Origin: Bacillus massilinigeriensis
GTDB lineage: Bacteria; Bacillota; Bacilli; Bacillales; Cytobacillaceae
NCBI RefSeq assembly: GCF_900117315.1
Contig: NZ_LT630337.1
Span: forward strand, 3,047,601 to 3,111,600
Length of the DNA: 64,000 nt
Reading direction: 5' to 3'
Part shown: one piece after another, positions 55,082 to 64,000 of the stretch
Numbering within the stretch: the stretch's first letter is position 1
Layout: each line of letters opens with the position of its first letter
Position numbers and translations under genes: made by a program
The notes under the pieces: model-generated
What the model saw: only the letters and a program-made list of their open reading frames with translations
Database searches by the model: none
Told to the model about the DNA's origin: nothing

Positions 55082-55111
55082 TAGTATCTCCTCGTAAAGG
55101 ATTGAATAAAC
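55082..55111 (-). promoter_or_regulatory. SigF promoter of lonB
   Basis: Minus strand GTTTA (55107-55111), 15-bp spacer, GGAGATACTA (55082-55091). Every position fits the SigF consensus GYWTA-N15-GGNRANAMTW. Confidence 0.85.
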
Positions 55112-55168
55112 AAAATTCCCAAAGAAATATTAGGAAGAAAAGGCTCAACCACCAATGTGGAAAGGGAC

Positions 55169-55242
55169 AAAAAAGCTCGAGAAAGGCTTAATATTTATCC
55201 TCATTGGAGAATAAATATATAAAGCTTCTCGAGCTAGTTTTT
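55169..55242 (-). terminator. clpX terminator with nested hairpin
   Basis: Outer stem AGCTCGAGAAGCTT / AAGCCTTTCTCGAGCT (55222-55235 with 55174-55189) encloses an inner ATATTTAT(CC)TC / GA(GA)ATAAATAT stem. A run of T follows on the minus strand, seven bases after the clpX stop. Confidence 0.82.
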
Positions 55243-55248
55243 CGTTAT

Positions 55249-56517
55249 TTACGCTGATGTTTTACGTTCCTCTTCATCAAGTACAGTACCATCTTTCAAA
55301 ATAAGCTTTGGCTCTTTGTTTTCCATTACAGTTTCTTTTGTAATGATACATTTTGAGACATCCTCCCGTGATGGTAAATCAAACATTACTTCGAGCATGA
55401 TGCCTTCAATGATAGAACGTAGACCACGAGCACCTGTTTTGCGTTCTATTGCCTTTTTAGCAATTTCAATCAATGCCTCTTCTTCAAATTCAAGCTCAAC
55501 TTCATCTAATTCAAGCATCTTTTGGAATTGTTTAACAAGGGCATTTTTTGGCTTAGTTAGAATTTCTACTAGAGCTTCTTCATCCAATGAAGAAAGACTA
55601 GCAATAACTGGTAGACGGCCAATAAATTCAGGAATTAACCCAAATTTCAATAGATCTTCTGGTAAAACCTTTGAAAGAAGATCCTTATCTTCTATGTCTT
55701 TTTGTTTTAATTCAGATCCAAAACCAATAACCTTTTGACCTAAACGGCGTTTAATGATAGGCTCAATTCCGTCAAATGCACCACCGCAAATGAACAAAAT
55801 ATTCGTTGTATCAATTTGAATGAATTCTTGATGGGGGTGTTTACGCCCACCTTGAGGAGGAACACTTGCAACAGTACCTTCCAAGATTTTTAGAAGTGCT
55901 TGTTGAACACCTTCACCAGATACATCTCTTGTTATGGAAGGGTTCTCTGATTTGCGAGCAATTTTATCAATTTCATCAATATAAATGATTCCCTTTTCTG
56001 CCTTTTCAACATCGTAATCAGCAGCTTGAATAAGCTTTAGAAGAATATTTTCCACATCTTCTCCAACATAGCCTGCTTCTGTAAGGGATGTTGCATCTGC
56101 AATGGCAAATGGTACGTTTAAGATTCTTGCCAGAGTTTGTGCTAATAAGGTTTTCCCACTACCAGTCGGTCCGATCATAGCGATATTACTCTTTGAAAGC
56201 TCAACATCATCTATTTTGCTGTTAGAATTAATCCGTTTATAGTGGTTATATACTGCTACAGACAAAGATTTCTTTGCTTCATCTTGTCCAATGACATATT
56301 CGTCAAGAATCTCGCGGATTTCTTTCGGCTTTGGCACATCCTTGAATTCAACTTCTTCCTCTGTACCAAGCTCCTCTTCCACGATTTCAGTGCATAATTC
56401 AATACATTCATCACATATATATACACCTGGTCCGGCAACTAGTTTGCGAACCTGGTCTTGTGTTTTGCCACAAAAGGAACACTTTAATTGTCCTTTCTCA
56501 TCATTAAATTTAAACAT
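55249..56517 (-). CDS. clpX: ClpX unfoldase
   Basis: AAA+ unfoldase partner of ClpP. N-terminal zinc-binding domain with C13, C16, C35 and C38; Walker A GPTGSGKT at 116-123; Walker [11 protein letters not shown]; pore loop GYVG; and the ClpP-docking IGF loop in [10 protein letters not shown]. 422 aa. AAGGGGTG ribosome site. Lies between tig and lonB as in B. subtilis. Confidence 0.98.
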   Translation of the reverse strand: MFKFNDEKGQLKCSFCGKTQDQVRKLVAGPGVYICDECIELCTEIVEEELGTEEEVEFKDVPKPKEIREILDEYVIGQDEAKKSLSVAVYNHYKRINSNSKIDDVELSKSNIAMIGPTGSGKTLLAQTLARILNVPFAIADATSLTEAGYVGEDVENILLKLIQAADYDVEKAEKGIIYIDEIDKIARKSENPSITRDVSGEGVQQALLKILEGTVASVPPQGGRKHPHQEFIQIDTTNILFICGGAFDGIEPIIKRRLGQKVIGFGSELKQKDIEDKDLLSKVLPEDLLKFGLIPEFIGRLPVIASLSSLDEEALVEILTKPKNALVKQFQKMLELDEVELEFEEEALIEIAKKAIERKTGARGLRSIIEGIMLEVMFDLPSREDVSKCIITKETVMENKEPKLILKDGTVLDEEERKTSA

Positions 56518-56623
56518 ATTTTCACCCCTTAGCGACTTCTATACCCTATATTTAAAACATGCAGATCTCAAGTGTAAAATTTGTCTATCAGCATATCCAT
56601 ATTCTTCGGTATTATGTAAATGC

Positions 56624-56632
56624 ATTGTATCA
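56624..56632 (-). promoter_or_regulatory. Extended -10 promoter of clpX
   Basis: Minus strand TGATACAAT, about 108 bases upstream of the clpX start. No strong -35 is seen. Confidence 0.45.
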
Positions 56633-56912
56633 CATTTTAGCTATTTAGATGAAATAATAACTCCTAGAACATCTAATTCACTCTTGAGATCAAAAAATTA
56701 ATATGTACCCATTAAGCTTAACCAAATGTCGTACAGTTAAATCGAAAATCAGCACTTTTATTATATGTATATCGGTTTGTTTCATTTTTCATTATTATTT
56801 ATATGTATTTTATTTTCTGACTATTGCTAGTCCATGATAAAGGAAGGTTGGTTTTACTAGCATATGTAATATAACACCTATGTTATTACAAAAAAATTAA
56901 AGGAAATATTGT
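56633..56912. other. AT-rich intergenic stretch between tig and clpX
   Basis: About 280 bases, very AT-rich, with no convincing gene, repeat or strong hairpin. I see nothing specific beyond possible clpX upstream promoter sequence. Confidence 0.6.
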
Positions 56913-56944
56913 ATAAAACAAGGCACGATGGAATCGCGCCTTGT
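56913..56944 (-). terminator. tig terminator
   Basis: Minus strand ACAAGGCGCGAT / ATCGTGCCTTGT with a three-base loop, then TTTTAT. One G-U pair. Confidence 0.85.
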
Positions 56945-57013
56945 CATTATTCATTATAAAAGAGGTGTTTCTACCTCAACATTTTTATGAAATGTCTAAT
57001 ATAATTATCTTAA

Positions 57014-58300
57014 TTATTCAACCGTTTTGCTGTTTTCAACAAGTAGCTCAATTGATTTTCTGATACGAAGATCACCTTTTAAGCCATCTAGGTTGCCAAG
57101 AGCATTTTTGATATTATCAATAGTCATGTTGTACATTTCAGCCATTTTTTGAAGTTCTTCATTGATCTCGTCTTCAGTTGGCTCAATTCCTTCAGCCTTT
57201 GCAATTGCTTCAAGAGTTAGTGTCACGCGAACACGTTGCTCTGCTTCTTCCTTCATTTGTTCACGAAGAGCATTTTCATCTTGGCCTGAGAATTGGAAGT
57301 ATAATTCCTTGTTCAAGCCTTGCATTTGTAGGCGTTGTTCGAATTCTTGAACCATGCGGTTTACTTCATTTTCAGTCATTACTTCTGGAAGATTGATTTC
57401 TGCATTTTCAGCAGCCTTTTCTACAAGGGTATCACGAACATAATGTTCTTCTTCATGCTTTTTGTCATGCTCTAAACGACCTTTAATTTTTTCTTTAAGA
57501 GCATCAAGAGTTTCTACTTCATCATCCACATCTTTAGCAAATTCATCGTCTAGCTCAGGAAGTTCTTTAGTTTTGATTTCATGAACTTTCACTTTGAATA
57601 CAGCAGGTTTTCCAGCTAATTCAGGAGCATGGTATTCTTCAGGGAATGTCACTTCAACATCTTTTTCTTCCCCAGCTTTAGTTCCAACTAATTGCTCCTC
57701 GAATCCAGGAATAAATGTGCCTGTGCCTAATTCAAGTGTATAGTTGTCTGCTTGTCCGCCTTCGAATGCTTCACCATCAACGAAACCTTCGAAATCAAGA
57801 ACAACAGTATCACCATTTTCAGCTGTGCCTTCTTCTCTAACAACTAACTCAGCATGTTTTTCTTGAAGAGATTTCAATTCGTTTTCAACATCTTCATCTG
57901 TTACAGTTGTATCGAATTTTTTCAATTCAAGACCTTTGTATTCGCCAAGCTTAACTTCAGGCTTAACAGTAACTTTTGCTTTGAAAATGAATGTTTTGCC
58001 TTTTTCAATTTGTTCAACATCGATTTCAGGACGATCCACTGGCTCGATTCCTGTTTCATTGATTGCATTTTCGTATGCATCTTGAAGTAAATAATCGATT
58101 GCGTCTTGGTAAAGTGATTCTACACCAAAGCGTTTTTCAAAAATACTACGAGGCATTTTTCCTTTACGGAATCCTGGTACATTTACTTGTTTTACAACTT
58201 TTTTAAATGCAGCATCTAAACCTTCGTTTACTTTCTCTGCATCTACTTCAACAGTGAGAACACCAACATTCTCTTCTACTTTTTCCCATTTTGCAGACAT
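57014..58300 (-). CDS. tig: Trigger factor
   Basis: Ribosome-bound chaperone and peptidyl-prolyl isomerase. The N-terminal ribosome-binding domain carries the signature [20 protein letters not shown] (GFRxGKxP). The FKBP-type PPIase domain lies about 150-240 ([20 protein letters not shown]), then the helical arms. 428 aa. GGAGGG site upstream of ATG 58300. Confidence 0.98.
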   Translation of the reverse strand: MSAKWEKVEENVGVLTVEVDAEKVNEGLDAAFKKVVKQVNVPGFRKGKMPRSIFEKRFGVESLYQDAIDYLLQDAYENAINETGIEPVDRPEIDVEQIEKGKTFIFKAKVTVKPEVKLGEYKGLELKKFDTTVTDEDVENELKSLQEKHAELVVREEGTAENGDTVVLDFEGFVDGEAFEGGQADNYTLELGTGTFIPGFEEQLVGTKAGEEKDVEVTFPEEYHAPELAGKPAVFKVKVHEIKTKELPELDDEFAKDVDDEVETLDALKEKIKGRLEHDKKHEEEHYVRDTLVEKAAENAEINLPEVMTENEVNRMVQEFEQRLQMQGLNKELYFQFSGQDENALREQMKEEAEQRVRVTLTLEAIAKAEGIEPTEDEINEELQKMAEMYNMTIDNIKNALGNLDGLKGDLRIRKSIELLVENSKTVE

Positions 58301-58416
58301 TAGGTACTTCCCTCCAAAAATCTATTATCAGTTTGAGATTCATAACGACATTAAGTTCGTTTATGGATATACATCCTTTTTAATATGTAAAAAAATTTAC
58401 ACATTGCAACCACTAC

Positions 58417-58444
58417 ATTATAACATACGATTTCCTTGTTTCAA
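58417..58444 (-). promoter_or_regulatory. SigA promoter of tig
   Basis: Minus strand TTGAAA (58439-58444), 16-bp spacer, TATAAT (58417-58422), about 115 bases before tig. Confidence 0.72.
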
Positions 58445-58453
58445 CAGGCAAGA

Positions 58454-59476
58454 CTAAAATATCGGATAAGAAATTTTTTCTATTTTTTGTATTTCCATTA
58501 GAGCATTTTTCAAAGAATCCTCCTGTATGTCGTTTAACTCACAAAATTCTTCAAGAGATAATTCCTTTCCTAAATATTCACTTGCAGTGACATAATAAGC
58601 CATTGCCCAGAGAAAGGAATTAGGTGGATTTATTTCAAATGGATACAATATGAAAAGCTGCCTTTCCACCAATTTTTTTGTATTTTCATATAGAACTGGA
58701 TCATCATTTTCAAAATGCTTTTTCAGTTCTTCTATGATAGCCAATAATTGTGGTTGGTCTTGAATGGAATGAAGCTTCATTGGATTGACCGATAATCTTT
58801 CCCCAAATTTCTCTATTTCAATTTCTTGATCGAATTGCTGGTCATGTAATATGTTGAGTAGCATCGTCTTCAAGAAAGGATTTCCTTGCTCACTAATGAG
58901 ATAGGCTTTAATCTCGGTTAAGTACACTCTAATATTCCGGGTTGACAGCTCAGATAACAGTAGCATTTGTTTATATATATCTTCCTCTTCAAAAAGGCTT
59001 TGAAGGCTGATTTCGTTCTCGTCATTCGATCCGTCCTCATGCTGGTCTTGTTGATCTTCCATTTGTCTTTTGTAAAATTGCAGCATGTTCAAGAGATGAA
59101 CTTGTTTTTCACTTGAGATTTCATTTTCTTCAACTAAAACTTCAATATAGGAAATCAATTCTTCATACTCATGTAGCTGAATAAGGATCATCATATATAA
59201 ATCCGCTGTCTGAAAATAATCTCCAATCCCTTCCGCTAACATCTTTTTAGCTAGCAGCTTTGCCTCTTGATAATTTCCAGTTTCATAATAGGAAAGAACT
59301 AAACCTATGTATACTTCCTCATTTTCACTATCTAATTCCTTCGCTTCTTCTAGAAATTGTATCGCCTGATGGTAGTTTTTCTCTTGGAGACTTTCTACCC
59401 CCATAATCAAAAGCCTTTTTTCTAAATCGGGAAAGAGTATCACATTACCTTTCTTTTTTCGTTCCCGTCTTTTCAT
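58454..59476 (-). CDS. ysoA: TPR-repeat protein YsoA
   Basis: Soluble helical protein. TPR-like repeats about 30-100 (YHQAIQFLEEAKELDSENEE, VYIGLVLSYYETGNYQEAKL) followed by an all-helical C-terminal region. 340 aa. Position between tig and leuD matches ysoA in B. subtilis. Function unknown; TPRs point to protein-protein contacts. Confidence 0.85.
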   Translation of the reverse strand: MKRRERKKKGNVILFPDLEKRLLIMGVESLQEKNYHQAIQFLEEAKELDSENEEVYIGLVLSYYETGNYQEAKLLAKKMLAEGIGDYFQTADLYMMILIQLHEYEELISYIEVLVEENEISSEKQVHLLNMLQFYKRQMEDQQDQHEDGSNDENEISLQSLFEEEDIYKQMLLLSELSTRNIRVYLTEIKAYLISEQGNPFLKTMLLNILHDQQFDQEIEIEKFGERLSVNPMKLHSIQDQPQLLAIIEELKKHFENDDPVLYENTKKLVERQLFILYPFEINPPNSFLWAMAYYVTASEYLGKELSLEEFCELNDIQEDSLKNALMEIQKIEKISYPIF

Positions 59477-59530
59477 TTATAATGATCTCCTATCCTTTCT
59501 TAATGAAGTAAGTTTAGCATGATAAAGACG

Positions 59531-59635
59531 AAAAAACAAAAAAGTGTAGAAAAGGAGCCAAAACATCCTTTTGCACAATAGAAGATGCCTCTCTTTCACG
59601 CATCTATTTTCTTGTTATTAGATGTTTGGCCCCTT
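59531..59635 (-). terminator. leu operon terminator with nested hairpin
   Basis: Outer stem AAGGGGCCAAACATC / GATGTTTTGGCTCCTT (59621-59635 with 59552-59567, one bulge) encloses an inner AGATGC / GCATCT hairpin. TTTTTTGTTTTTTC follows on the minus strand, about 40 bases after the leuD stop. Confidence 0.82.
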
Positions 59636-59674
59636 AATCTACGATTATTTAATGTATGGTTGTACAGTTTTCAA

Positions 59675-60274
59675 TCATGAAATTTTAAATAGTTCTTCCT
59701 TCTCTTCGAATTTTCTAATTTCATCATCTAGTTGTATGGTGATTTCAATTTCATCCCATCCATTCATCAATAGGTTTTTCCAATATGGATGAATGGAGAA
59801 TTGAGCTTTAAATCCTTCTTGATCTTCAATTGTTTGCGCTTCTAATGAAATGCTTAGGTTTATTGGTTGATCCTTCGTTTTTTCTAATAGATAATCAACT
59901 TCCTCTGGTTTCAATGCAATAGGCAAAATTCCATTTTTTAAACAGTTTTGATGAAAAATATCTGCGAAGGATGGGGCAATAACCGCTTTAAAACCATAAT
60001 CTAATAATGACCATGGAGCATGCTCCCTCGAAGAACCACAACCAAAATTTTCATTTGCAATTAATATTTCTGCTCCAGCATTTTGTGGGGCATTTAATTC
60101 AAAATCAGGGTTAAGGTCTCCATTCGGAAGATATCGCCAATCAAAAAATAGATATTGACCAAATCCGGTTTTTTCAATTCTTTTAAGAAATTGTTTTGGG
60201 ATAATTTGATCTGTATCAACATTTGCGCGATTTAACCCAACCGCTTTACCTTCTAATAAATTCACTCCACTCAT
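59675..60274 (-). CDS. leuD: 3-isopropylmalate dehydratase small subunit
   Basis: Swivelling domain of isopropylmalate isomerase, partner of LeuC. Signature ANVDTDQIIPKQFLKRIEKT at 18-37 and NFGCGSSREHAPWSLLDYG, the substrate-binding loop. 199 aa. AAGGAGG site; 13 bases after leuC. Confidence 0.97.
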   Translation of the reverse strand: MSGVNLLEGKAVGLNRANVDTDQIIPKQFLKRIEKTGFGQYLFFDWRYLPNGDLNPDFELNAPQNAGAEILIANENFGCGSSREHAPWSLLDYGFKAVIAPSFADIFHQNCLKNGILPIALKPEEVDYLLEKTKDQPINLSISLEAQTIEDQEGFKAQFSIHPYWKNLLMNGWDEIEITIQLDDEIRKFEEKEELFKIS

Positions 60275-60287
60275 TACAATTCCTCCT

Positions 60288-61700
60288 TCACACCATCTCT
60301 GCTGTCATTATTTTTCTGACATCGACAAAATGACCGTAGATTGCGGCTGCTGCTGCCATTGCCGGACTAACTAAGTGGGTTCTTGCTCCAGCTCCCTGGC
60401 GGCCTTCGAAGTTCCGATTAGAAGTTGATGCACAATGCTCTCCGCTTGGGACGATATCATTATTCATGCTTAAACACATGCTACAGCCAGAATCTCTCCA
60501 TTCAAAACCAGCTTCAATGAAAATTTTATCAAGACCCTCTTCTTCAGCCTGTTTCTTGATCTTTTGAGAACCTGGAACGACTAATGCCCTAACCTTTGGA
60601 TTCACCTTTTTCCCTTTTACTACTTCTGCAGCTTGACGTAAATCATCTAATCTGGAATTGGTACATGAGCCGATAAATACATGCTGAACCTCGATGTCTT
60701 CAATCTTTTGACCTTCTTTTAAACCCATATATTGAACAGCGTGTTGTAATGAGCTGATATCAATTTCCGACTGACATTCTGCTACTGTTGGAACATTATC
60801 TTCAATTTTGGCAGTCATCGATGGATTGGTTCCCCAGCTGACCATTGGAGATATATCATTTCCATCGATTTCGATTACCTTGTCGTATTCTGCATCTGAA
60901 TCTGAGGCTAATTCGCCCCATTTTTGAACATATTTCTCAAACTCTTCTTCTTTCGGAGCATATTTTCTTCCTTTTAAGTAAGCGAATGTTGTCTCATCTG
61001 GACTAACTAGGCCTGCTCTAGCACCACCCTCAATGGACATATTACAAATCGTCATTCTTTCATCCATTGACAAGTTCTTTATGACATCTCCACAATATTC
61101 AATGACATAACCTGTACCAAATTTGATTCCTTCTTTGGCAATAATATAGAGGATGACATCCTTAGCTGTGACACCTTTTGCAAGCTTTCCATCGATTTGA
61201 AGCTTTAAGGTTTTTGGCTTTGTTTGCCATAGAGTTTGTGTGGCTAATACATGCTCAACCTCACTGGTACCTATTCCAAAAGCTAGTGCACCGAAAGCAC
61301 CGTGAGTAGAAGTGTGGCTATCTCCGCATACAATTGTTTTTCCAGGCTGAGTTAACCCTAGTTCTGGACCTATAACATGAACAATTCCTTGATCTGGACT
61401 TTCTAAACCAGCTAACGGCACTCCAAATTCAAGACAGTTTTTCTCAAGTGTGGTCATTTGATTTAAGGCAACTGGATCATCTATTTTAAATCGATTGAAA
61501 GTCGGAACATTATGGTCCATCGTAGCAAAGGTTTTATCAGGTCTTCTTACCTTTCGACTTTTCATTCGTAAACCGGAAAATGCCTGTGGTGATGTTACTT
61601 CATGTACTAAATGAAGATCAATATATAATAAATCTGGTTTGCCCTCTTCCCTATGAACGACATGATTCTCCCATATCTTTTCAACAATTGACTTCCCCAT
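60288..61700 (-). CDS. leuC: 3-isopropylmalate dehydratase large subunit
   Basis: Aconitase-family subunit with a [4Fe-4S] cluster. Cluster cysteines lie in [14 protein letters not shown] and in [28 protein letters not shown] is the family signature. ATG 61700 lies seven bases after AGGAGG; the frame extends to 61733 but that start overlaps no ribosome site. 470 aa. Third gene of leuABCD. Confidence 0.97.
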   Translation of the reverse strand: MGKSIVEKIWENHVVHREEGKPDLLYIDLHLVHEVTSPQAFSGLRMKSRKVRRPDKTFATMDHNVPTFNRFKIDDPVALNQMTTLEKNCLEFGVPLAGLESPDQGIVHVIGPELGLTQPGKTIVCGDSHTSTHGAFGALAFGIGTSEVEHVLATQTLWQTKPKTLKLQIDGKLAKGVTAKDVILYIIAKEGIKFGTGYVIEYCGDVIKNLSMDERMTICNMSIEGGARAGLVSPDETTFAYLKGRKYAPKEEEFEKYVQKWGELASDSDAEYDKVIEIDGNDISPMVSWGTNPSMTAKIEDNVPTVAECQSEIDISSLQHAVQYMGLKEGQKIEDIEVQHVFIGSCTNSRLDDLRQAAEVVKGKKVNPKVRALVVPGSQKIKKQAEEEGLDKIFIEAGFEWRDSGCSMCLSMNNDIVPSGEHCASTSNRNFEGRQGAGARTHLVSPAMAAAAAIYGHFVDVRKIMTAEMV

Positions 61701-61748
61701 ATCCAAGCCTCCTAATTTCTCTTTATTAACCATCTAAACTATGAAGAA

Positions 61749-61843
61749 AAAGCTGACTCTATCGAATTTTGCACCAATATTACAGTTACCTAAAATTTAT
61801 AGCACCTGTAAAAAAGAGGAACAAAACTTCACTAGTCAGCTTT
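61749..61843 (-). repeat. Long-range inverted repeat between leuB and leuC
   Basis: AAAGCTGACT (61749-61758) pairs exactly with AGTCAGCTTT (61834-61843) across 75 bases. Within it TTACAG / CTGTAA also pair. On the minus strand the stem ends TTTTTCTTC. It may be a partial terminator that lowers leuCD relative to leuAB, or a processing site. Confidence 0.55.
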
Positions 61844-61854
61844 AATCTTGTTTG

Positions 61855-62967
61855 TTACGCATAGCAATTCATGATGTTTGAAATTTCACCTTGATCTAGA
61901 ATGGTCGACTTAACCTCTTGAATCATTTCGGAGGTGCTAACAACCTTCTTACCAGTTGATGAAATATCCATTGTTCTAAAACCTGCTTCTAAAACTTCAT
62001 TAACTGCATGCTCAACTGCTTGTGCCTCTTTCTCTAATCCAAAGGATAATCGAAGCATCATTGCGGCAGATAGAATAGTAGCAAGTGGATTTGCTTTATT
62101 TTGTCCAGCAATATCAGGAGCTGAACCGTGAATAGGTTCATATAAATATGGTCCATCTTGTGAGATACTTGCAGATGGAAGCATTCCTAGTGAGCCTGTT
62201 AAAACAGATGCTTCATCACTTAAAATATCACCAAACATATTTTCTGTTACAACAACATCAAACTTCTTCGGATTTTTAATCATTTGCATTGCAGCGTTAT
62301 CTACTAGCATGTGTTCAAGTTCAACATCAGGATACTTAGTTGCGATTTCTTCTGAGACCTCTCTCCACATTCTGCTTGATTCTAATACATTCGCTTTATC
62401 AACTGATGTAACTTTTTTCTTGCGCTTGCTAGCCAATTGGAAAGCTAAATCAATGACTCGATACATTTCGTATCTTTGGTAGAATAATGTATCAACCACT
62501 GCATCCTTTCCGTCCTGCTTAGTCCGCTCACTTGGTTTTCCAAAATATAATCCACCAGTGAGTTCCCGCACCATAAGCATGTCGACGTCCTGGATATATT
62601 CTTTTCGAAGTGGAGATGATTCTTCAAGACTAGGATAATATTTAGTTGGTCTTAAATTTGCATAAAGATCTAATTCCTTACGAATCTTCAACAAACCTTG
62701 CTCGGGACGTAAATGTACAGGAATACGGTCCCATTTTGTTCCACCAACTGCCCCTAAAAGAACTGCGTCACTTTCCTTGCATAATTTAATCGTTTCATCT
62801 GGAAGTGGAGTGCCTTCTGCATCATAGGCTGATCCACCAATTTTTCCATAGATGAAATAGAACTGATGATTAAATCTTTCTCCAATCGCTTTCAGAACGT
62901 CGATTGCTCCTTGTGTTACCTCTTGACCAATTCCATCTCCAGATAAAACTGCAATCTGTTTTTTCAT
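61855..62967 (-). CDS. leuB: 3-isopropylmalate dehydrogenase
   Basis: NAD-dependent oxidative decarboxylation of 3-isopropylmalate. Begins IAVLSGDGIGQEV; substrate residues in LDLYANLRPTKYYPSL and VRELTGGLYFGKPS; metal aspartates in VVTENMFGDILSDEAS; NAD site EPIHGSAPDIAGQN. ATG 62967 after CGGAGTG. 370 aa. Confidence 0.98.
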   Translation of the reverse strand: MKKQIAVLSGDGIGQEVTQGAIDVLKAIGERFNHQFYFIYGKIGGSAYDAEGTPLPDETIKLCKESDAVLLGAVGGTKWDRIPVHLRPEQGLLKIRKELDLYANLRPTKYYPSLEESSPLRKEYIQDVDMLMVRELTGGLYFGKPSERTKQDGKDAVVDTLFYQRYEMYRVIDLAFQLASKRKKKVTSVDKANVLESSRMWREVSEEIATKYPDVELEHMLVDNAAMQMIKNPKKFDVVVTENMFGDILSDEASVLTGSLGMLPSASISQDGPYLYEPIHGSAPDIAGQNKANPLATILSAAMMLRLSFGLEKEAQAVEHAVNEVLEAGFRTMDISSTGKKVVSTSEMIQEVKSTILDQGEISNIMNCYA

Positions 62968-63031
62968 TCTTTTCACTCCGTTCTTTGTCAAAGCTCCATC
63001 TCCACCTCAGAAAGAGCTCTTATTATGCTAA

Positions 63032-64000
63032 TTAACTCTGTAAAACTGTGGGATTTTTTTCGTTCATGTATATCACTCGATTAATGGCATTTAGGTAGGC
63101 TCTTGCGGATGCCTCCAACACGTCTTGTGCTAATCCCCTGCCACTTGTCGCTGTTCCTGCATACTCAAGCTTGACAAAAACCTGTGCCAAGGCGTCTCTA
63201 CCAGCACCAACCGATTGAATTCGATAATCTTTTAAATGAACCTTTTCATTTATGCATTTTTCTAAAGTGTTATAAAGGGCTTCGATACTTCCTGAGCCTG
63301 TAGCGGCCTCTTGAATTACCTCATTATTTCTTCCTGAAAGAGTAACAGTTGCCGTAGGAACATTATTCGTTCCATATTGGACCTGTAATTGTGTCAAATC
63401 AAAGAATTTCTTTTCCTTCGATAGCTTCTCTTCCAGAACAATTGCCACTAAATCATCATCCGTCATTTCCTTTTTACGATCAGCTAAGTCTTTAAAGACG
63501 GCAAAAAGTTTACTTATTTCACTTTCTTCGACGGTTAGCCCGATTTCTTCTAATCTATTTTTGAAAGCGTGTCGACCTGAGTGTTTCCCTAGAACCAATG
63601 AGTTTTCTTGATAGCCAACTAATTCAGGTGAAATAATTTCATAGGTTGTTTTTTCTTTTAATACTCCGTCCTGATGAATACCCGATTCATGAGCAAAGGC
63701 ATTTCTACCCACGACCGCTTTATTTGCTGGTACCACCATTCCTGTTAATCTACTAACAAGATTGCTTGATCGGCTGATTTCTTTTAGTTTCAGTCGGGTC
63801 TCAGCCTGATAATAGTCTTGTCTTGTGTATAGAGCGACAGCAAACTCCTCTAATGCGGCATTGCCTGCTCTTTCACCGATTCCATTAATCGTCCCTTCAA
63901 CTTGTGTCGCACCGTTTTCTACCGCTGCAAGGGAATTGGCGATTGCCATCCCTAAGTCATCATGGCAATGAGTGGACAATGAAACTTTATCAATAGAGGG
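63032..64000 (-). CDS. leuA: 2-isopropylmalate synthase (5' part outside window)
   Basis: C-terminal 322 codons of LeuA, the committed enzyme of leucine synthesis. The end of the TIM-barrel catalytic domain shows [18 protein letters not shown] (metal-binding histidines) and [17 protein letters not shown]. The linker has [12 protein letters not shown], and residues of the last third form the LeuA regulatory dimerisation domain ([20 protein letters not shown]) that senses leucine. The frame runs open to the window edge. Confidence 0.97.
   Translation of the reverse strand, partial: PSIDKVSLSTHCHDDLGMAIANSLAAVENGATQVEGTINGIGERAGNAALEEFAVALYTRQDYYQAETRLKLKEISRSSNLVSRLTGMVVPANKAVVGRNAFAHESGIHQDGVLKEKTTYEIISPELVGYQENSLVLGKHSGRHAFKNRLEEIGLTVEESEISKLFAVFKDLADRKKEMTDDDLVAIVLEEKLSKEKKFFDLTQLQVQYGTNNVPTATVTLSGRNNEVIQEAATGSGSIEALYNTLEKCINEKVHLKDYRIQSVGAGRDALAQVFVKLEYAGTATSGRGLAQDVLEASARAYLNAINRVIYMNEKNPTVLQS

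Overview
The window is chromosomal DNA from a low-GC, endospore-forming member of the Bacillaceae. Evidence: spo0B, spoIVFA/FB, spoIIB, lonB and spoVID; AGGAGG-type ribosome-binding sites; many TTG/GTG starts; a valS T-box; an L27 with the Firmicutes-type cleavable N-terminus. Gene order matches the classical Bacillus leu-tig-clpX-lon-hem-valS-folC-mre-min-rplU-obg-nad segment read backwards. I would place it among Bacillus-like genera other than the B. subtilis group, because a complete type IV pilus locus sits between folC and spoIIB, where B. subtilis has only comC. Genus cannot be fixed from the sequence alone.

Layout. 1-2.3 kb: NAD biosynthesis (nadB partial, diverging from the NadA-type cysteine desulfurase gene and niaR). 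2.3-5.7 kb: pheA, pheB, obg, spo0B (all minus). 5.76-6.39 kb: a gene-free stretch holding a 12-unit array of the palindrome TCGCGA at almost exactly 21-bp spacing. 6.4-7.5 kb: rpmA, prp, rplU with L21 leader. 7.6-16.5 kb: RNase G-type nuclease, spoIVFB/FA, minDC, mreDCB, radC, maf. 16.8 kb: spoIIB. 18-35.6 kb: type IV pilus locus. 35.8-40.3 kb: folC, valS and its T-box. 40.4-42.9 kb: a small membrane protein with a candidate SigK promoter, ysxE, spoVID. 43-49.4 kb: hemAXCDBL. 49.6 kb: LiaF/LiaI-like membrane protein. 50.2-59.5 kb: engB, lonA, lonB (with a perfect SigF promoter), clpX, tig, ysoA. 59.7-64 kb: leuD, leuC, leuB, leuA (partial).

The pilus locus is the main accessory system. A minus-strand operon runs from a very acidic membrane protein through a PRC-barrel protein and a VanW/G5-like protein to pilB, pilT, pilC, a major prepilin and the prepilin peptidase. 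pilM, pilN and pilO follow, probably from their own promoter. PilO carries a C-terminal LysM domain, suggesting anchoring to the thick Gram-positive wall in place of an outer-membrane secretin. A divergent plus-strand operon encodes three minor prepilin-like proteins, the last a 582-residue protein lacking Glu5, a candidate tip subunit. A convergent lipoprotein with Ig-like repeats follows. Extension (PilB) and retraction (PilT) ATPases are both present, so a dynamic pilus is inferred.

Most other genes are core housekeeping or sporulation genes. The unexplained non-coding signals are the 21-bp palindrome array with its mirror-image strand composition, a GGTGCC/GGTACC family of dispersed palindromes that overlaps terminators and stop codons, and several nested-hairpin terminators.
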